17,530 nt of DNA from VRUE01 sp035557635 (lineage in GTDB: Bacteria; Actinomycetota; Thermoleophilia; Solirubrobacterales; 70-9), in assembly GCA_035557635.1 (NCBI GenBank), contig DATMDR010000073.1:1-17530 (forward strand), written 5' to 3'. Numbering within the stretch: the stretch's first letter is position 1; each line of letters begins with the position of its first letter. Positions 8,611 through 14,982 of the stretch are shown here, in pieces. Under the pieces are notes generated by a model that ran no database searches, was not told where the DNA came from, and saw only the letters and a list, made by a program, of their open reading frames with translations. The position numbers and the translations under genes are program-made.

Positions 8611-10042
8611 ACTAGAGGCGGTGATCGGGCTGGAGATCCACGTCCAGCTCTCGACCAAGACGAAGATGTTCTGCGGCTGCGAGCTCTCCTTCGGCGACGA
8701 GCCCAACGTCCATACCTGCCCGGTCTGCCTCGCTCACCCCGGCGTGCTGCCGGTGCCGAACGAGCAGGCGATCCTCTACGCCCTGCAGATCGCCGCGGCG
8801 CTGGAGTGCGAGGTCGCTCCCCGCTCGATCTTCCACCGCAAGAACTACTTCTATCCCGACAGCCCCAAGGCGTACCAGATCAGTCAGTACGACATTCCGC
8901 TGGCCAGCGACGGCCGCCTCGGCGACGTGCGCATCCACCGCGCCCATCTCGAGGAGGACGCGGCGAAGATGATCCATCTCGGTGGCTCCGGTCGGATTCA
9001 CGGCTCCGGTGCCTCGCTGGTCGACTTCAACCGCGGCGGCACGCCGCTGGTCGAGATCGTCACCGAGCCCGATCTGCGCTCCGCCTCCGAAGCGGCCCAG
9101 TGGGCGCGCCTGCTGCGTGAGACGGTACGCCAGCTCGACGTCTCCGACGTCAATATGGAGGAGGGCAGCCTGCGGGTCGACGGGAACATCTCGGTGCGCC
9201 CAGCCGGCAGTGAGCAGCTGGGCACGAAGACCGAGCTGAAGAACATGAACAGCTTCCGCTTCCTCGAGCGCGGGATCGAGGCCGAGCTGGCGCGCCAGCG
9301 CGAGCTGATCGAAACGGGGGGGACGGTGGAGCAGGAGACGCTCCACTTCGATCCCACCGACGGCACCCTGACGCCGCTGCGCTCGAAGGAGGAGGCGCAC
9401 GACTACCGCTACTTCCCGGAGCCCGACCTGGTGCCGCTGGCGCCGACCGAGGAGATGCTGCGCGAGGCGCGCGAGGCGCTGCCGGAGCTGCCGGCGGCGC
9501 GGATCGAGCGCTACGGCAGGGAGCTTGGCTTGGCCGAGGACGTCGCGGCGCTGCTCGCGGCCGATCCTGAGACCGCTGCTTTCTTCGAGAGCGCAGCCAG
9601 TGCCGCTGAGGGCGTGGAGCCCCGAGTCGTCGCCAACTGGGTGACGGGCGAGCTGGCGGCGGCGTTGCGCCAGGACGGCGGCGAGGTGACTGTCACTGAG
9701 TCGAAGGTCGAGCCGGACGCCTTGGCAGCGCTGGCGGCACTGGTGGCGGAGAAGAAGATCTCCCACGGCAGCGGCAAGACCGTGCTGGCGGCACTGGTGG
9801 CGGAGGGCGGCGACCCGGCCGCGATCGTCGAGCGCGAGGGTCTCGCCCAGATCTCCGACAGCGGCGAGCTGGAGGCGATCGTCGCCGCCGCGGTTGAGGC
9901 CACCCCCGAGGCCGCCGAGCAGGTCCGCGGCGGCAACCAAAAGGCGATCGGCGCGATCGTCGGTGCGGTGATGAAGGAGACCAAGGGCCGCGCCGACGGC
10001 GGTGAGGTCAACCGCCTGATTCGGGCGCAGCTGGGTCTCTGA
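8603..10042 (+). CDS. gatB: GatB, glutamyl-tRNA(Gln)/aspartyl-tRNA(Asn) amidotransferase subunit B
   Basis: The subunit that binds mischarged tRNA, activates its side-chain carboxylate with ATP and receives ammonia from GatA. It has 479 aa. GLEIHVQLSTKTKMFCGC opens the protein. Cys24, Cys26, Cys39 and Cys42 (in CGC and CPVC) form the zinc site, and YPDSPKAYQISQYDIP and DFNRGGTPLVEIVTEPD are cradle-domain hallmarks. The C-terminal helical and YqeY-like tail ends in RLIRAQLGL. The start is GTG at 8603, although the frame is open further upstream. It is supported by GGAGGGAG at 8589-8596 with 6-nt spacing and by the family N-terminus. It overlaps gatA by 8 bases. Its last 35 bases are overlapped by the convergent SRA/nuclease gene, and no terminator can be seen between them. 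Confidence 0.97.
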
Positions 10043-10916
10043 ATTTGCCCTCTGCATCGGGCCAGATCACAACGATCTCCTGACTCTTAGCGAGCTCAAG
10101 CAGGTCGGTGCGCGGCTCTTGAGGGACAAGAATGACTCTGCGCGGGGGCGGATCAACCAGGCGCGCATAATCAGCCAGCTGGCCGATTGCCATACGGAAC
10201 GCGGGGCGAGAGATGCTGCCCTTAGCCTCAACCAGGGTGTTGGTGGTGCGATCGAATAGATCGCAGAAGAGATGCGCAGGCTCGCCTTTGGGAAGCAGTT
10301 GGAGTCGGCATACCTCATGGCCTTCGGCAACCAGCGAGGCCATGAAAGCCCTGACGAGCTGCTGCTCGCGGCGCTCGGCCTCATATGGCTCCCGGGTGGG
10401 CTCGATCAAGCTTCGCTCGGTGAGGTGCTGCTCGACCGGCACCTCCTTCTTCATTGCTGAGCCAAGTTCATCGATGGGCGACGTGGTTGGTCGCGGGGAT
10501 CCACTGAGGGCGCTGAGCCGAAAGACGATGACTGAGCGGATCTTTCCTTCGCCAGTCTCTGGCGCGTCGGCGGTGTAGTGGTCGATGTACTCAAACCTGC
10601 CCACATACGTAGCTGTTCCCGCGCTTGAGTCGAAGAGGTGGAGCTCTCGGCGTTCCTCTTTGTGATCGCGGATCGCTCGGTTCCCCTGCACCATCCTTTG
10701 ATCCCCAAACTGGCCCTCGCCGGTGTAGTGAAAGAAGCCGTCATCGCGCTGGCCGTCGTAGATGTAGCCATGCAGAACGCCACGAGCTTGATCGGTGAAG
10801 AGGAAGACGTTGGGGGACTGCTTGGAGGGGCTGATTCCGCCCTGACGGCGCCCGCCGTAGGTCTGATGAAGATTGACCCGACGGATCTCTTCCCCTGGTC
10901 TTAGATCAATAGGCAT
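10008..10916 (-). CDS. predicted modification-dependent (type IV) restriction endonuclease: SRA-like domain + PD-(D/E)XK nuclease
   Basis: A 302-aa two-domain protein. Residues about 8-135 resemble the SRA domain of ScoMcrA-type Streptomyces enzymes: HQTYGGRRQGGISPS, an HGYIYDGQRDDGFFHYTGEG block (49-68), GDQRM and GNRAI, and a closing VIVFRL strand. Such domains bind methylated cytosine, and YDG is the classic SRA hallmark. A linker (about 140-178) leads to a RecB/Mrr-like nuclease fold. That fold shows a helix with Glu181/Glu184, Asp219 in CDLFD, Glu230 and Lys232 in VEAKGS (D-X10-E-A-K), and Gln246/Tyr250 as a QxxxY motif. I infer cleavage of foreign modified DNA; a DNA-repair or signalling role is possible. 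The gene is less GC-rich than its neighbours, has a strong SD (AAGGAG) and an AT-rich upstream region, and its 3' end runs 35 bases into antisense gatB. These are signs of horizontal acquisition. Confidence 0.75.
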   Translation of the reverse strand: MPIDLRPGEEIRRVNLHQTYGGRRQGGISPSKQSPNVFLFTDQARGVLHGYIYDGQRDDGFFHYTGEGQFGDQRMVQGNRAIRDHKEERRELHLFDSSAGTATYVGRFEYIDHYTADAPETGEGKIRSVIVFRLSALSGSPRPTTSPIDELGSAMKKEVPVEQHLTERSLIEPTREPYEAERREQQLVRAFMASLVAEGHEVCRLQLLPKGEPAHLFCDLFDRTTNTLVEAKGSISRPAFRMAIGQLADYARLVDPPPRRVILVPQEPRTDLLELAKSQEIVVIWPDAEGKFRDPAAPESGG

Positions 10917-10920
10917 ATTT

Positions 10921-10926
10921 CTCCTT
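10921..10926 (-). promoter_or_regulatory. Shine-Dalgarno AAGGAG of the SRA/nuclease gene
   Basis: AAGGAG ends 4 nt before the ATG at 10916 within AGAAGGAGAAAT. This strong, AT-flanked ribosome site contrasts with the SD-less starts common in this window. It supports the chosen start and a foreign origin of the gene. Confidence 0.7.
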
Positions 10927-10953
10927 CTAAATTTACCTTCTCTGGCGAACTAA

Positions 10954-10959
10954 ATATTA
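10954..10959 (-). promoter_or_regulatory. possible -10 box (TAATAT) of the SRA/nuclease gene
   Basis: TAATAT on the minus strand differs from TATAAT at two central positions and sits in an AT-rich stretch about 37 nt before the ATG. A poor -35 candidate (TTTCTT) lies 16 nt further upstream, next to the palindrome at 10988. The assignment is tentative. Confidence 0.35.
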
Positions 10960-10987
10960 GCCCTTTTTAGAATTGAAGAAATGTGCG

Positions 10988-11026
10988 ACTTAGCACTTTG
11001 TAACACGTTGTTACAAAGTGCTAAGT
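10988..11026. promoter_or_regulatory. perfect palindromic operator, 18-bp arms, over the NDH-2 promoter
   Basis: ACTTAGCACTTTGTAACA (10988-11005), the 3-nt spacer CGT, and the exact reverse complement (11009-11026). It spans the whole proposed -35 to -10 interval of the NDH-2 gene and lies just upstream of the divergent nuclease gene. A dimeric or tetrameric repressor (for example TetR- or MarR-like) is the natural reader. As an RNA hairpin it would lack the GC-rich stem and U-run of a terminator, and much of it would not be transcribed. Confidence 0.8.
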
Positions 11027-11027
11027 T
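10998..11027 (+). promoter_or_regulatory. promoter of the NDH-2 gene (-35 TTGTAA, -10 TAAGTT)
   Basis: TTGTAA (10998-11003) matches TTGACA at four of six positions. An 18-nt spacer leads to TAAGTT (11022-11027), a TANNNT box 7 nt before the ATG at 11035. Transcription would begin at or near the start codon. Nearly the whole promoter lies inside the palindrome, so a protein bound there should block RNA polymerase. Confidence 0.55.
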
Positions 11028-11034
11028 TGAAGGT

Positions 11035-12360
11035 ATGGCTTGGAACGTCGTCATCGCTGGAGGCGGATTCGGTGGGGCGATGGCGGCACGGGAGCTGGAG
11101 CGGGTCATGCCGCGGCAATCGGCGCGGCTGACCCTCGTCAACGACGTCAACTTCCTGCTCTACACGCCGTTCCTGCCTGAGGCGGCTGCCGGCACGCTGG
11201 AGCCGCGGCACGTGGTGACGCCGCTGCGCGAGATCCTCCAGCGCACCTACCTGCGCCTCGGCGAGATCGAGGGCCACGACCCGGCGGCGAAGACGGTGCG
11301 GCTGCGCACGCGCGACGGCGAGGCGGAGAGGCTTCCCTACGACCAGCTGCTGCTTGCGCTTGGCTCCGTCTCGCGCGTGCTGCCGGTGCCGGGGCTGGCG
11401 GAGCACGCGATCGGCTTCAAGGGGCTGGCCGACGCGATCTGGCTGCGCAACCACGTGGTCGAGACCCTGGAGGCGGCCAACGCCACCGAGGATCCCGCTC
11501 GCCGCGACGAGCTGCTCACCTACGTCTTCGTCGGCGGCGGCTACGCCGGCCTCGAGGCGCTGGCCGAGCTGCAGGACTTCGCCGCCGACGCGATGGAGTG
11601 CTACCCGCGCGCCCGCCTGCACGGCATGCGCTGGGTCCTGGTCGAGGCCAGCGACCGCGTCCTGCCGGAGATCGACCTGCAGCTCGCCGAGTACGCGCTG
11701 CGCGAGCTGCGCGGGCGCGGGATCGACATCCGCCTGGGGACGACGCTCGAGCAGGTGAGCGCCGACAGCGCCACGCTTTCTACCGGCGAGACGCTGCCGA
11801 GCCGCACCGTGGTCTGGACCGCCGGCGTCGCGGCCAACCCGAGGCTGCGCGACCTCTCGGTGCCGCTCGACGAGCGCGGCCGCGTCCCTGTCGACGACCA
11901 CCTGCGCGTGCAGGGGATGGACTCGGTCTGGGCGATCGGCGACTGCGCCGCCGTGCCGGACCCCGACGGGGGAACCGCGCCGCCGACCGCGCAGCACGCC
12001 GTCCGCCAGGGGCCGGTCGCAGCCTGCAACATCGCCGCCGAGCTCGGCGTCGGCACGCCGCGGCGCTTCGAGTACCGCGGCAAAGCCGCCTTCGTCAACC
12101 TCGGCCGCTACAAGGCGGTGGGCCGGATCGGCAGCCGCACCTTCCGCGGCTTCCCCGCCTGGTGGCTGGCGCGCAGCTATCACATGAGCCAGATCCCGGG
12201 CGCCGCCCGCAAGGTCCGCGCCGTGATCGACTGGACCGCCAGCTTGCCCTTTCGCCGCGACCTCTCCGAGGTCGGCTCGATCGGGCACCCGAAACGGCTT
12301 GACGCGACAATGGAGCCGTGGGCTTCGAGTACCTCGTCATCGCCTTCTTCTTCGGCCTAG
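11035..12360 (+). CDS. ndh: type II NADH:quinone oxidoreductase (NDH-2)
   Basis: A monotopic membrane flavoprotein that passes electrons from NADH to quinone without pumping protons. It has 441 aa. GGGFGG (9-14) at the N-terminus binds FAD and the second Rossmann motif GGGYAG (167-172) binds NADH. VVWTAGVAANP and AIGDCA (300-305) are typical of the pyridine nucleotide-disulfide oxidoreductase fold. AQHAVRQG (319-326) matches the AQxAxQxG quinone-site motif of NDH-2. NLGRYKAVGRIG and an aromatic amphipathic C-terminal region (FPAWWLARSYHM) fit membrane association. The start is ATG at 11035. An in-frame ATG at 10981 would place the operator palindrome inside the gene, and its first codons read like promoter DNA. 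The last ~15 residues are Ser-rich and overlap the next gene by 43 bases. Confidence 0.9.
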   Translation: MAWNVVIAGGGFGGAMAARELERVMPRQSARLTLVNDVNFLLYTPFLPEAAAGTLEPRHVVTPLREILQRTYLRLGEIEGHDPAAKTVRLRTRDGEAERLPYDQLLLALGSVSRVLPVPGLAEHAIGFKGLADAIWLRNHVVETLEAANATEDPARRDELLTYVFVGGGYAGLEALAELQDFAADAMECYPRARLHGMRWVLVEASDRVLPEIDLQLAEYALRELRGRGIDIRLGTTLEQVSADSATLSTGETLPSRTVVWTAGVAANPRLRDLSVPLDERGRVPVDDHLRVQGMDSVWAIGDCAAVPDPDGGTAPPTAQHAVRQGPVAACNIAAELGVGTPRRFEYRGKAAFVNLGRYKAVGRIGSRTFRGFPAWWLARSYHMSQIPGAARKVRAVIDWTASLPFRRDLSEVGSIGHPKRLDATMEPWASSTSSSPSSSA

Positions 12361-12605
12361 CCACGGCGATCATCGGCAGGGGCAAGGGCAGCTCGTTCTG
12401 GCTCTGGCTGCTGATCGGCACGTTCCTGCCGCCGCTGGGCCTGATCGCCGTGATCCTCTACCGCTCCGAGAAGACCGAACCGGAACGGCAGTGCCCGAAC
12501 TGCCACAAGGCGCTGAAGCTCTACGTCCAGGTCTGCCCGCGCTGCGGCACCGACCTCTATCTGCCGGATCCGGCGGCGGTCCGCCATCCGGGTCTCAGCG
12601 ACTAG
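12318..12605 (+). CDS. small membrane protein with C-terminal zinc ribbon, function unknown
   Basis: A 95-aa protein. Two hydrophobic helices (about 4-20 and 27-48) flank a short basic loop, GRGKGSS. A soluble tail then carries CPNC (59-62) and CPRC (73-76), a four-Cys zinc-ribbon pattern as in rubredoxin-like or double-zinc-ribbon domains. I do not recognise a named family. It may sense or scaffold at the membrane, but that is inference. The start is GTG at 12318 with GGAG only 2 nt before it. The gene overlaps the end of the NDH-2 gene by 43 bases in another frame, so the two are probably co-transcribed. Its TAG stop shares the CTAG at 12602-12605 with the stop codon of the convergent glycosyltransferase. 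Confidence 0.75.
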   Translation: MGFEYLVIAFFFGLATAIIGRGKGSSFWLWLLIGTFLPPLGLIAVILYRSEKTEPERQCPNCHKALKLYVQVCPRCGTDLYLPDPAAVRHPGLSD

Positions 12606-13666
12606 CGCAGCCAGGTCCTGACGATCGCGTTGGCGAAGCCGAGGCCGTAGCGGACGACGGCGGGCTTCTTCGAGTGGCCGTGGAGGCGGCGTTCGACCGT
12701 GACCGGGACCTCCTTCGCCGGGATTTCCCGCTTGATCGCCTCGATCATGAACTCGGAGGTGTGGAACTGCTCCTGGCGTAGGACGAGCTGCGGCAGCGCC
12801 GTGGTGCGCACGGCGCGGTAGCCGTTGGAGCAGTCGCTGACCTTGGTGCGGGTGATCAGGGAGACGAGGCGGTTGAAGAAGACGATGCCGAGCTCACGGG
12901 CGAAGTGGTTGCGGTCGGCGTGGCCGAGCACGCGGCTGCCGTGGGCGACGTCGACCTCGCCGTCGAGGACGGGTTGCACCAGACGCTCCATCTCGGCCGG
13001 CAGGTGCTGGCCGTCGGCATCGAGGGTGACCACGATCTCGGCGCCCGATTCGACCATCAGCCGGTAGCCGGTGCGCAGGGCCGCGCCGCCGCCGCGATTG
13101 ATCACGTGGCGGGCGACAACGGCGCCATGCTCGGCGGCGACGTCGCCGGTGCCGTCGCGAGAGCCGTCGTCGACGACGAGCACCGCAGTCGGCCTGCCGC
13201 AGGCCTCATCCGGGATCAGGTCGAGCACGTGGCCGATGTTCTCGGCCTCGTTGTAGGCGGGGACGAGCACCGCGATCTTGCCGCGGAAGCGCTCCGGCAG
13301 CTGCGCCTGTCTGAACTCCTCCCAGGCGAGGCCCTCCAGCACAGCGGAGAGCTGGCGCGAGTTGCGCGCCGACTGCGAGAGCGCCCGCAGCGCCAGCAGG
13401 AAGAGGATGAAGATCGCGAAGACGGCGAGGCCGAGGATGCGGCCGCCGTTGCCTTTCTCGAAGGAGAAGGTGGAGAGCAGCGCGTCGGTGAGTTCGGTGC
13501 CGGAGACGATCGCCAGCCCGAGGCCGGACCCGAGCAGGATCAGGACGTCGACGTTGCGCAGCGTCCGGCGCCGGATCAGCGCGTAGGCGACCAGCGCCCC
13601 GGCCAGGATCAGGCCGGCGCTGCGGAGCGCCGTCAGCTCGGACGGGAAGAGGGCTGCTTCTGCCAT
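12602..13666 (-). CDS. membrane-anchored GT2 glycosyltransferase (DUF2304 + dolichyl-phosphate-mannose-synthase-like)
   Basis: A 354-aa fusion. Residues about 10-115 hold three hydrophobic helices followed by a SARNSRQLSAVLE helix, which resembles a DUF2304 domain. Residues 128-354 are a GT-A family 2 transferase. Visible motifs are VLVPAYNEAENI (133-144), VVDDGSRDGT (164-173), NRGGGAALRTG (190-200), the metal-binding TLDADGQH (214-221), and DCSNGYRA (278-285). The family moves a sugar from a nucleotide donor to polyprenyl phosphate on the cytoplasmic face, making the donor used by GT-C enzymes. Two GT-C genes lie directly upstream on the same strand and overlap this one by 34 bases, which fits one pathway. 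The ATG at 13666 is chosen because longer in-frame sequence is not protein-like. TATCCT lies 10 nt upstream. The sugar cannot be read from sequence. Confidence 0.88.
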   Translation of the reverse strand: MAEAALFPSELTALRSAGLILAGALVAYALIRRRTLRNVDVLILLGSGLGLAIVSGTELTDALLSTFSFEKGNGGRILGLAVFAIFILFLLALRALSQSARNSRQLSAVLEGLAWEEFRQAQLPERFRGKIAVLVPAYNEAENIGHVLDLIPDEACGRPTAVLVVDDGSRDGTGDVAAEHGAVVARHVINRGGGAALRTGYRLMVESGAEIVVTLDADGQHLPAEMERLVQPVLDGEVDVAHGSRVLGHADRNHFARELGIVFFNRLVSLITRTKVSDCSNGYRAVRTTALPQLVLRQEQFHTSEFMIEAIKREIPAKEVPVTVERRLHGHSKKPAVVRYGLGFANAIVRTWLR

Positions 13667-14982
13667 GAGCGCCTGGAGGATAGGGCCGAGTTCGCCGCAG
13701 CCAGGGCCGCGCCGGCAAGTGGGAAGACAAGTGCCATCAGCACCTCGTTGCGGCGCGGCGCCGCCAGCGAGGCCGCGCCTACCGCGGTGACGATCACGAG
13801 CGGCGTCGCCATCGCGATCAGCTCCCACCAGCGCCGGCGGATCCCCAGTAGCACCAGCCCGGCCAGGCCGAGCAGGACGAGCAGCACCTGCACGACCCGC
13901 CCGGCGGTGCTGCTCATCGCTTCGCCGACCCCGCCGCTCCACATCCGCCACACCTTGCGAACGGTCATCGCCGCGTATCCCCACGAGTCCTCGCCAAAGA
14001 ACTTGGAGAGGTTCTCCCTGCCGATCTTGCCCAACGCCTCGTCACGAGGCAGGTCCGGGTAGCGAGCCGCTACCCGGTTGAAGAGAGGAGTGGGATTCAC
14101 CTGGTCGAGTGCCTCCGAGCCGGGCTCGAGGTCGCGGCCGAGGTAGCGCTCGGCGAGACGCGCCTTGACCCGTTGGTACTCACCGTCGGCGGGCAGGAAG
14201 GTGCCGACGTAGAGCGCCTTGCCACCCCCTGTCGAGATCGGAACGGTGCGGTCAAGGGCGATCGCGTTGCGCACCGTCCAGGGCACGATCGGCAGGAGGA
14301 AGCCGGCCAGGAGGAGGGCAGTGGCGGCGAGGCCCGGCTGCCACCCCCTCGCCTGCCCGACCCTGATTGCGGCAAGCGCGGCGAAGGCGACGCCGACCAC
14401 CACGTACTCGGGGCGGATCAGCGCCGTCAGGCCGAACAGCAGGCCGGGCAGGAGCCAGGCGGAGAGGCGTTCTCGGTCTCCCGCCCAGAGAAACGCAAGC
14501 ACCGCCGCCGGCAGGGTGAGGATCGCCGCCGGCTCGCTGAACAGCGCTCCGGTCGAGTGGATGAACGGCGGATAGACCGCGACGCCGAAGGCCCCGACCA
14601 GGCCCGCCGGGCGGCAGTTGATGCGCCTGCCGAGCAGGTAGACGACGACTATCGCGCCGAGCCCGAGTAGCAGCTCGACGATCCGTGCCGTCCCTTCCCG
14701 CGCCCCTCCGGTCGCGTAGTAGGCGGCGGCGTAGAGCAGCGGTGCCCCCGGCGACCAGTCGCTCGAGTCGCGAAAGCTCTGCCCGCCGTAGCTGCCCTCC
14801 TCGTAGAGGGACTTGGAGAGCGCGTAGTAGGCGCGCGAGTCGTCGCCGGGCGTCGACAGCGGCTCGACCACCCGGTAGGCGCGCAGGCCGAAGCCCACTG
14901 CCAGGATCGCGACGAGCAGGATCAGCGTGGTCCGCCCGTGGCGCTCGGGCAGCGTGCGGACCCAGCGGCTCAGCGATTCCAT
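13633..14982 (-). CDS. GT-C (family 39/ArnT-like) integral membrane glycosyltransferase, copy 1
   Basis: A 449-aa multi-pass protein with hydrophobic helices beginning at about residues 18-36. The first large loop holds Asp47/Asp48 (STPGDDSRAYY), in the place of the catalytic acid of GT-C enzymes that use polyprenyl-phosphate sugars. WSPGAPLLYAAAYY, YPPFIHSTGALFSEP (Glu150) and PWTVRNAIALDRTVPIST are further family-like stretches. These proteins add a sugar from a lipid carrier to lipid, glycan or protein on the outer face of the membrane; the acceptor is unknown. It shares long blocks with the next gene upstream, so the two are tandem paralogues. It begins inside that gene (13-bp overlap) and ends inside the GT2 gene (34-bp overlap). 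TAGCCT lies 6 nt before the ATG and there is no SD. Confidence 0.85.
   Translation of the reverse strand: MESLSRWVRTLPERHGRTTLILLVAILAVGFGLRAYRVVEPLSTPGDDSRAYYALSKSLYEEGSYGGQSFRDSSDWSPGAPLLYAAAYYATGGAREGTARIVELLLGLGAIVVVYLLGRRINCRPAGLVGAFGVAVYPPFIHSTGALFSEPAAILTLPAAVLAFLWAGDRERLSAWLLPGLLFGLTALIRPEYVVVGVAFAALAAIRVGQARGWQPGLAATALLLAGFLLPIVPWTVRNAIALDRTVPISTGGGKALYVGTFLPADGEYQRVKARLAERYLGRDLEPGSEALDQVNPTPLFNRVAARYPDLPRDEALGKIGRENLSKFFGEDSWGYAAMTVRKVWRMWSGGVGEAMSSTAGRVVQVLLVLLGLAGLVLLGIRRRWWELIAMATPLVIVTAVGAASLAAPRRNEVLMALVFPLAGAALAAANSALSSRRSWQKQPSSRPS
13677..13682 (-). promoter_or_regulatory. possible internal -10 box (TATCCT) before the GT2 gene
   Basis: TATCCT lies 10 nt before the ATG at 13666 and inside the upstream coding region. 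It fits the pattern seen elsewhere in the window, but the tight gene overlap makes transcription from upstream just as likely. Confidence 0.3.

Noticed and set aside
10917..10990. Insertion-sequence ends or target-site duplication around the restriction gene
   Set aside because: The region is AT-rich, but no terminal inverted repeats, direct repeats or transposase were found flanking 10008-10990.
10990..11024. Resemblance of the palindrome ends (TTAGCACTT / AAGTGCTAA) to the HrcA-binding CIRCE element
   Set aside because: CIRCE has TTAGCACTC and GAGTGCTAA nine bases apart. Here the outer base of each arm differs and the gap is 17, with the palindrome continuing through it. A CIRCE site is not supported, and the neighbour is not a chaperone gene.
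10981..11034. Upstream in-frame ATG at 10981 as the NDH-2 start
   Set aside because: The extra 18 residues would be encoded by the operator palindrome and promoter, and the family N-terminus begins at the Rossmann strand just after 11035.
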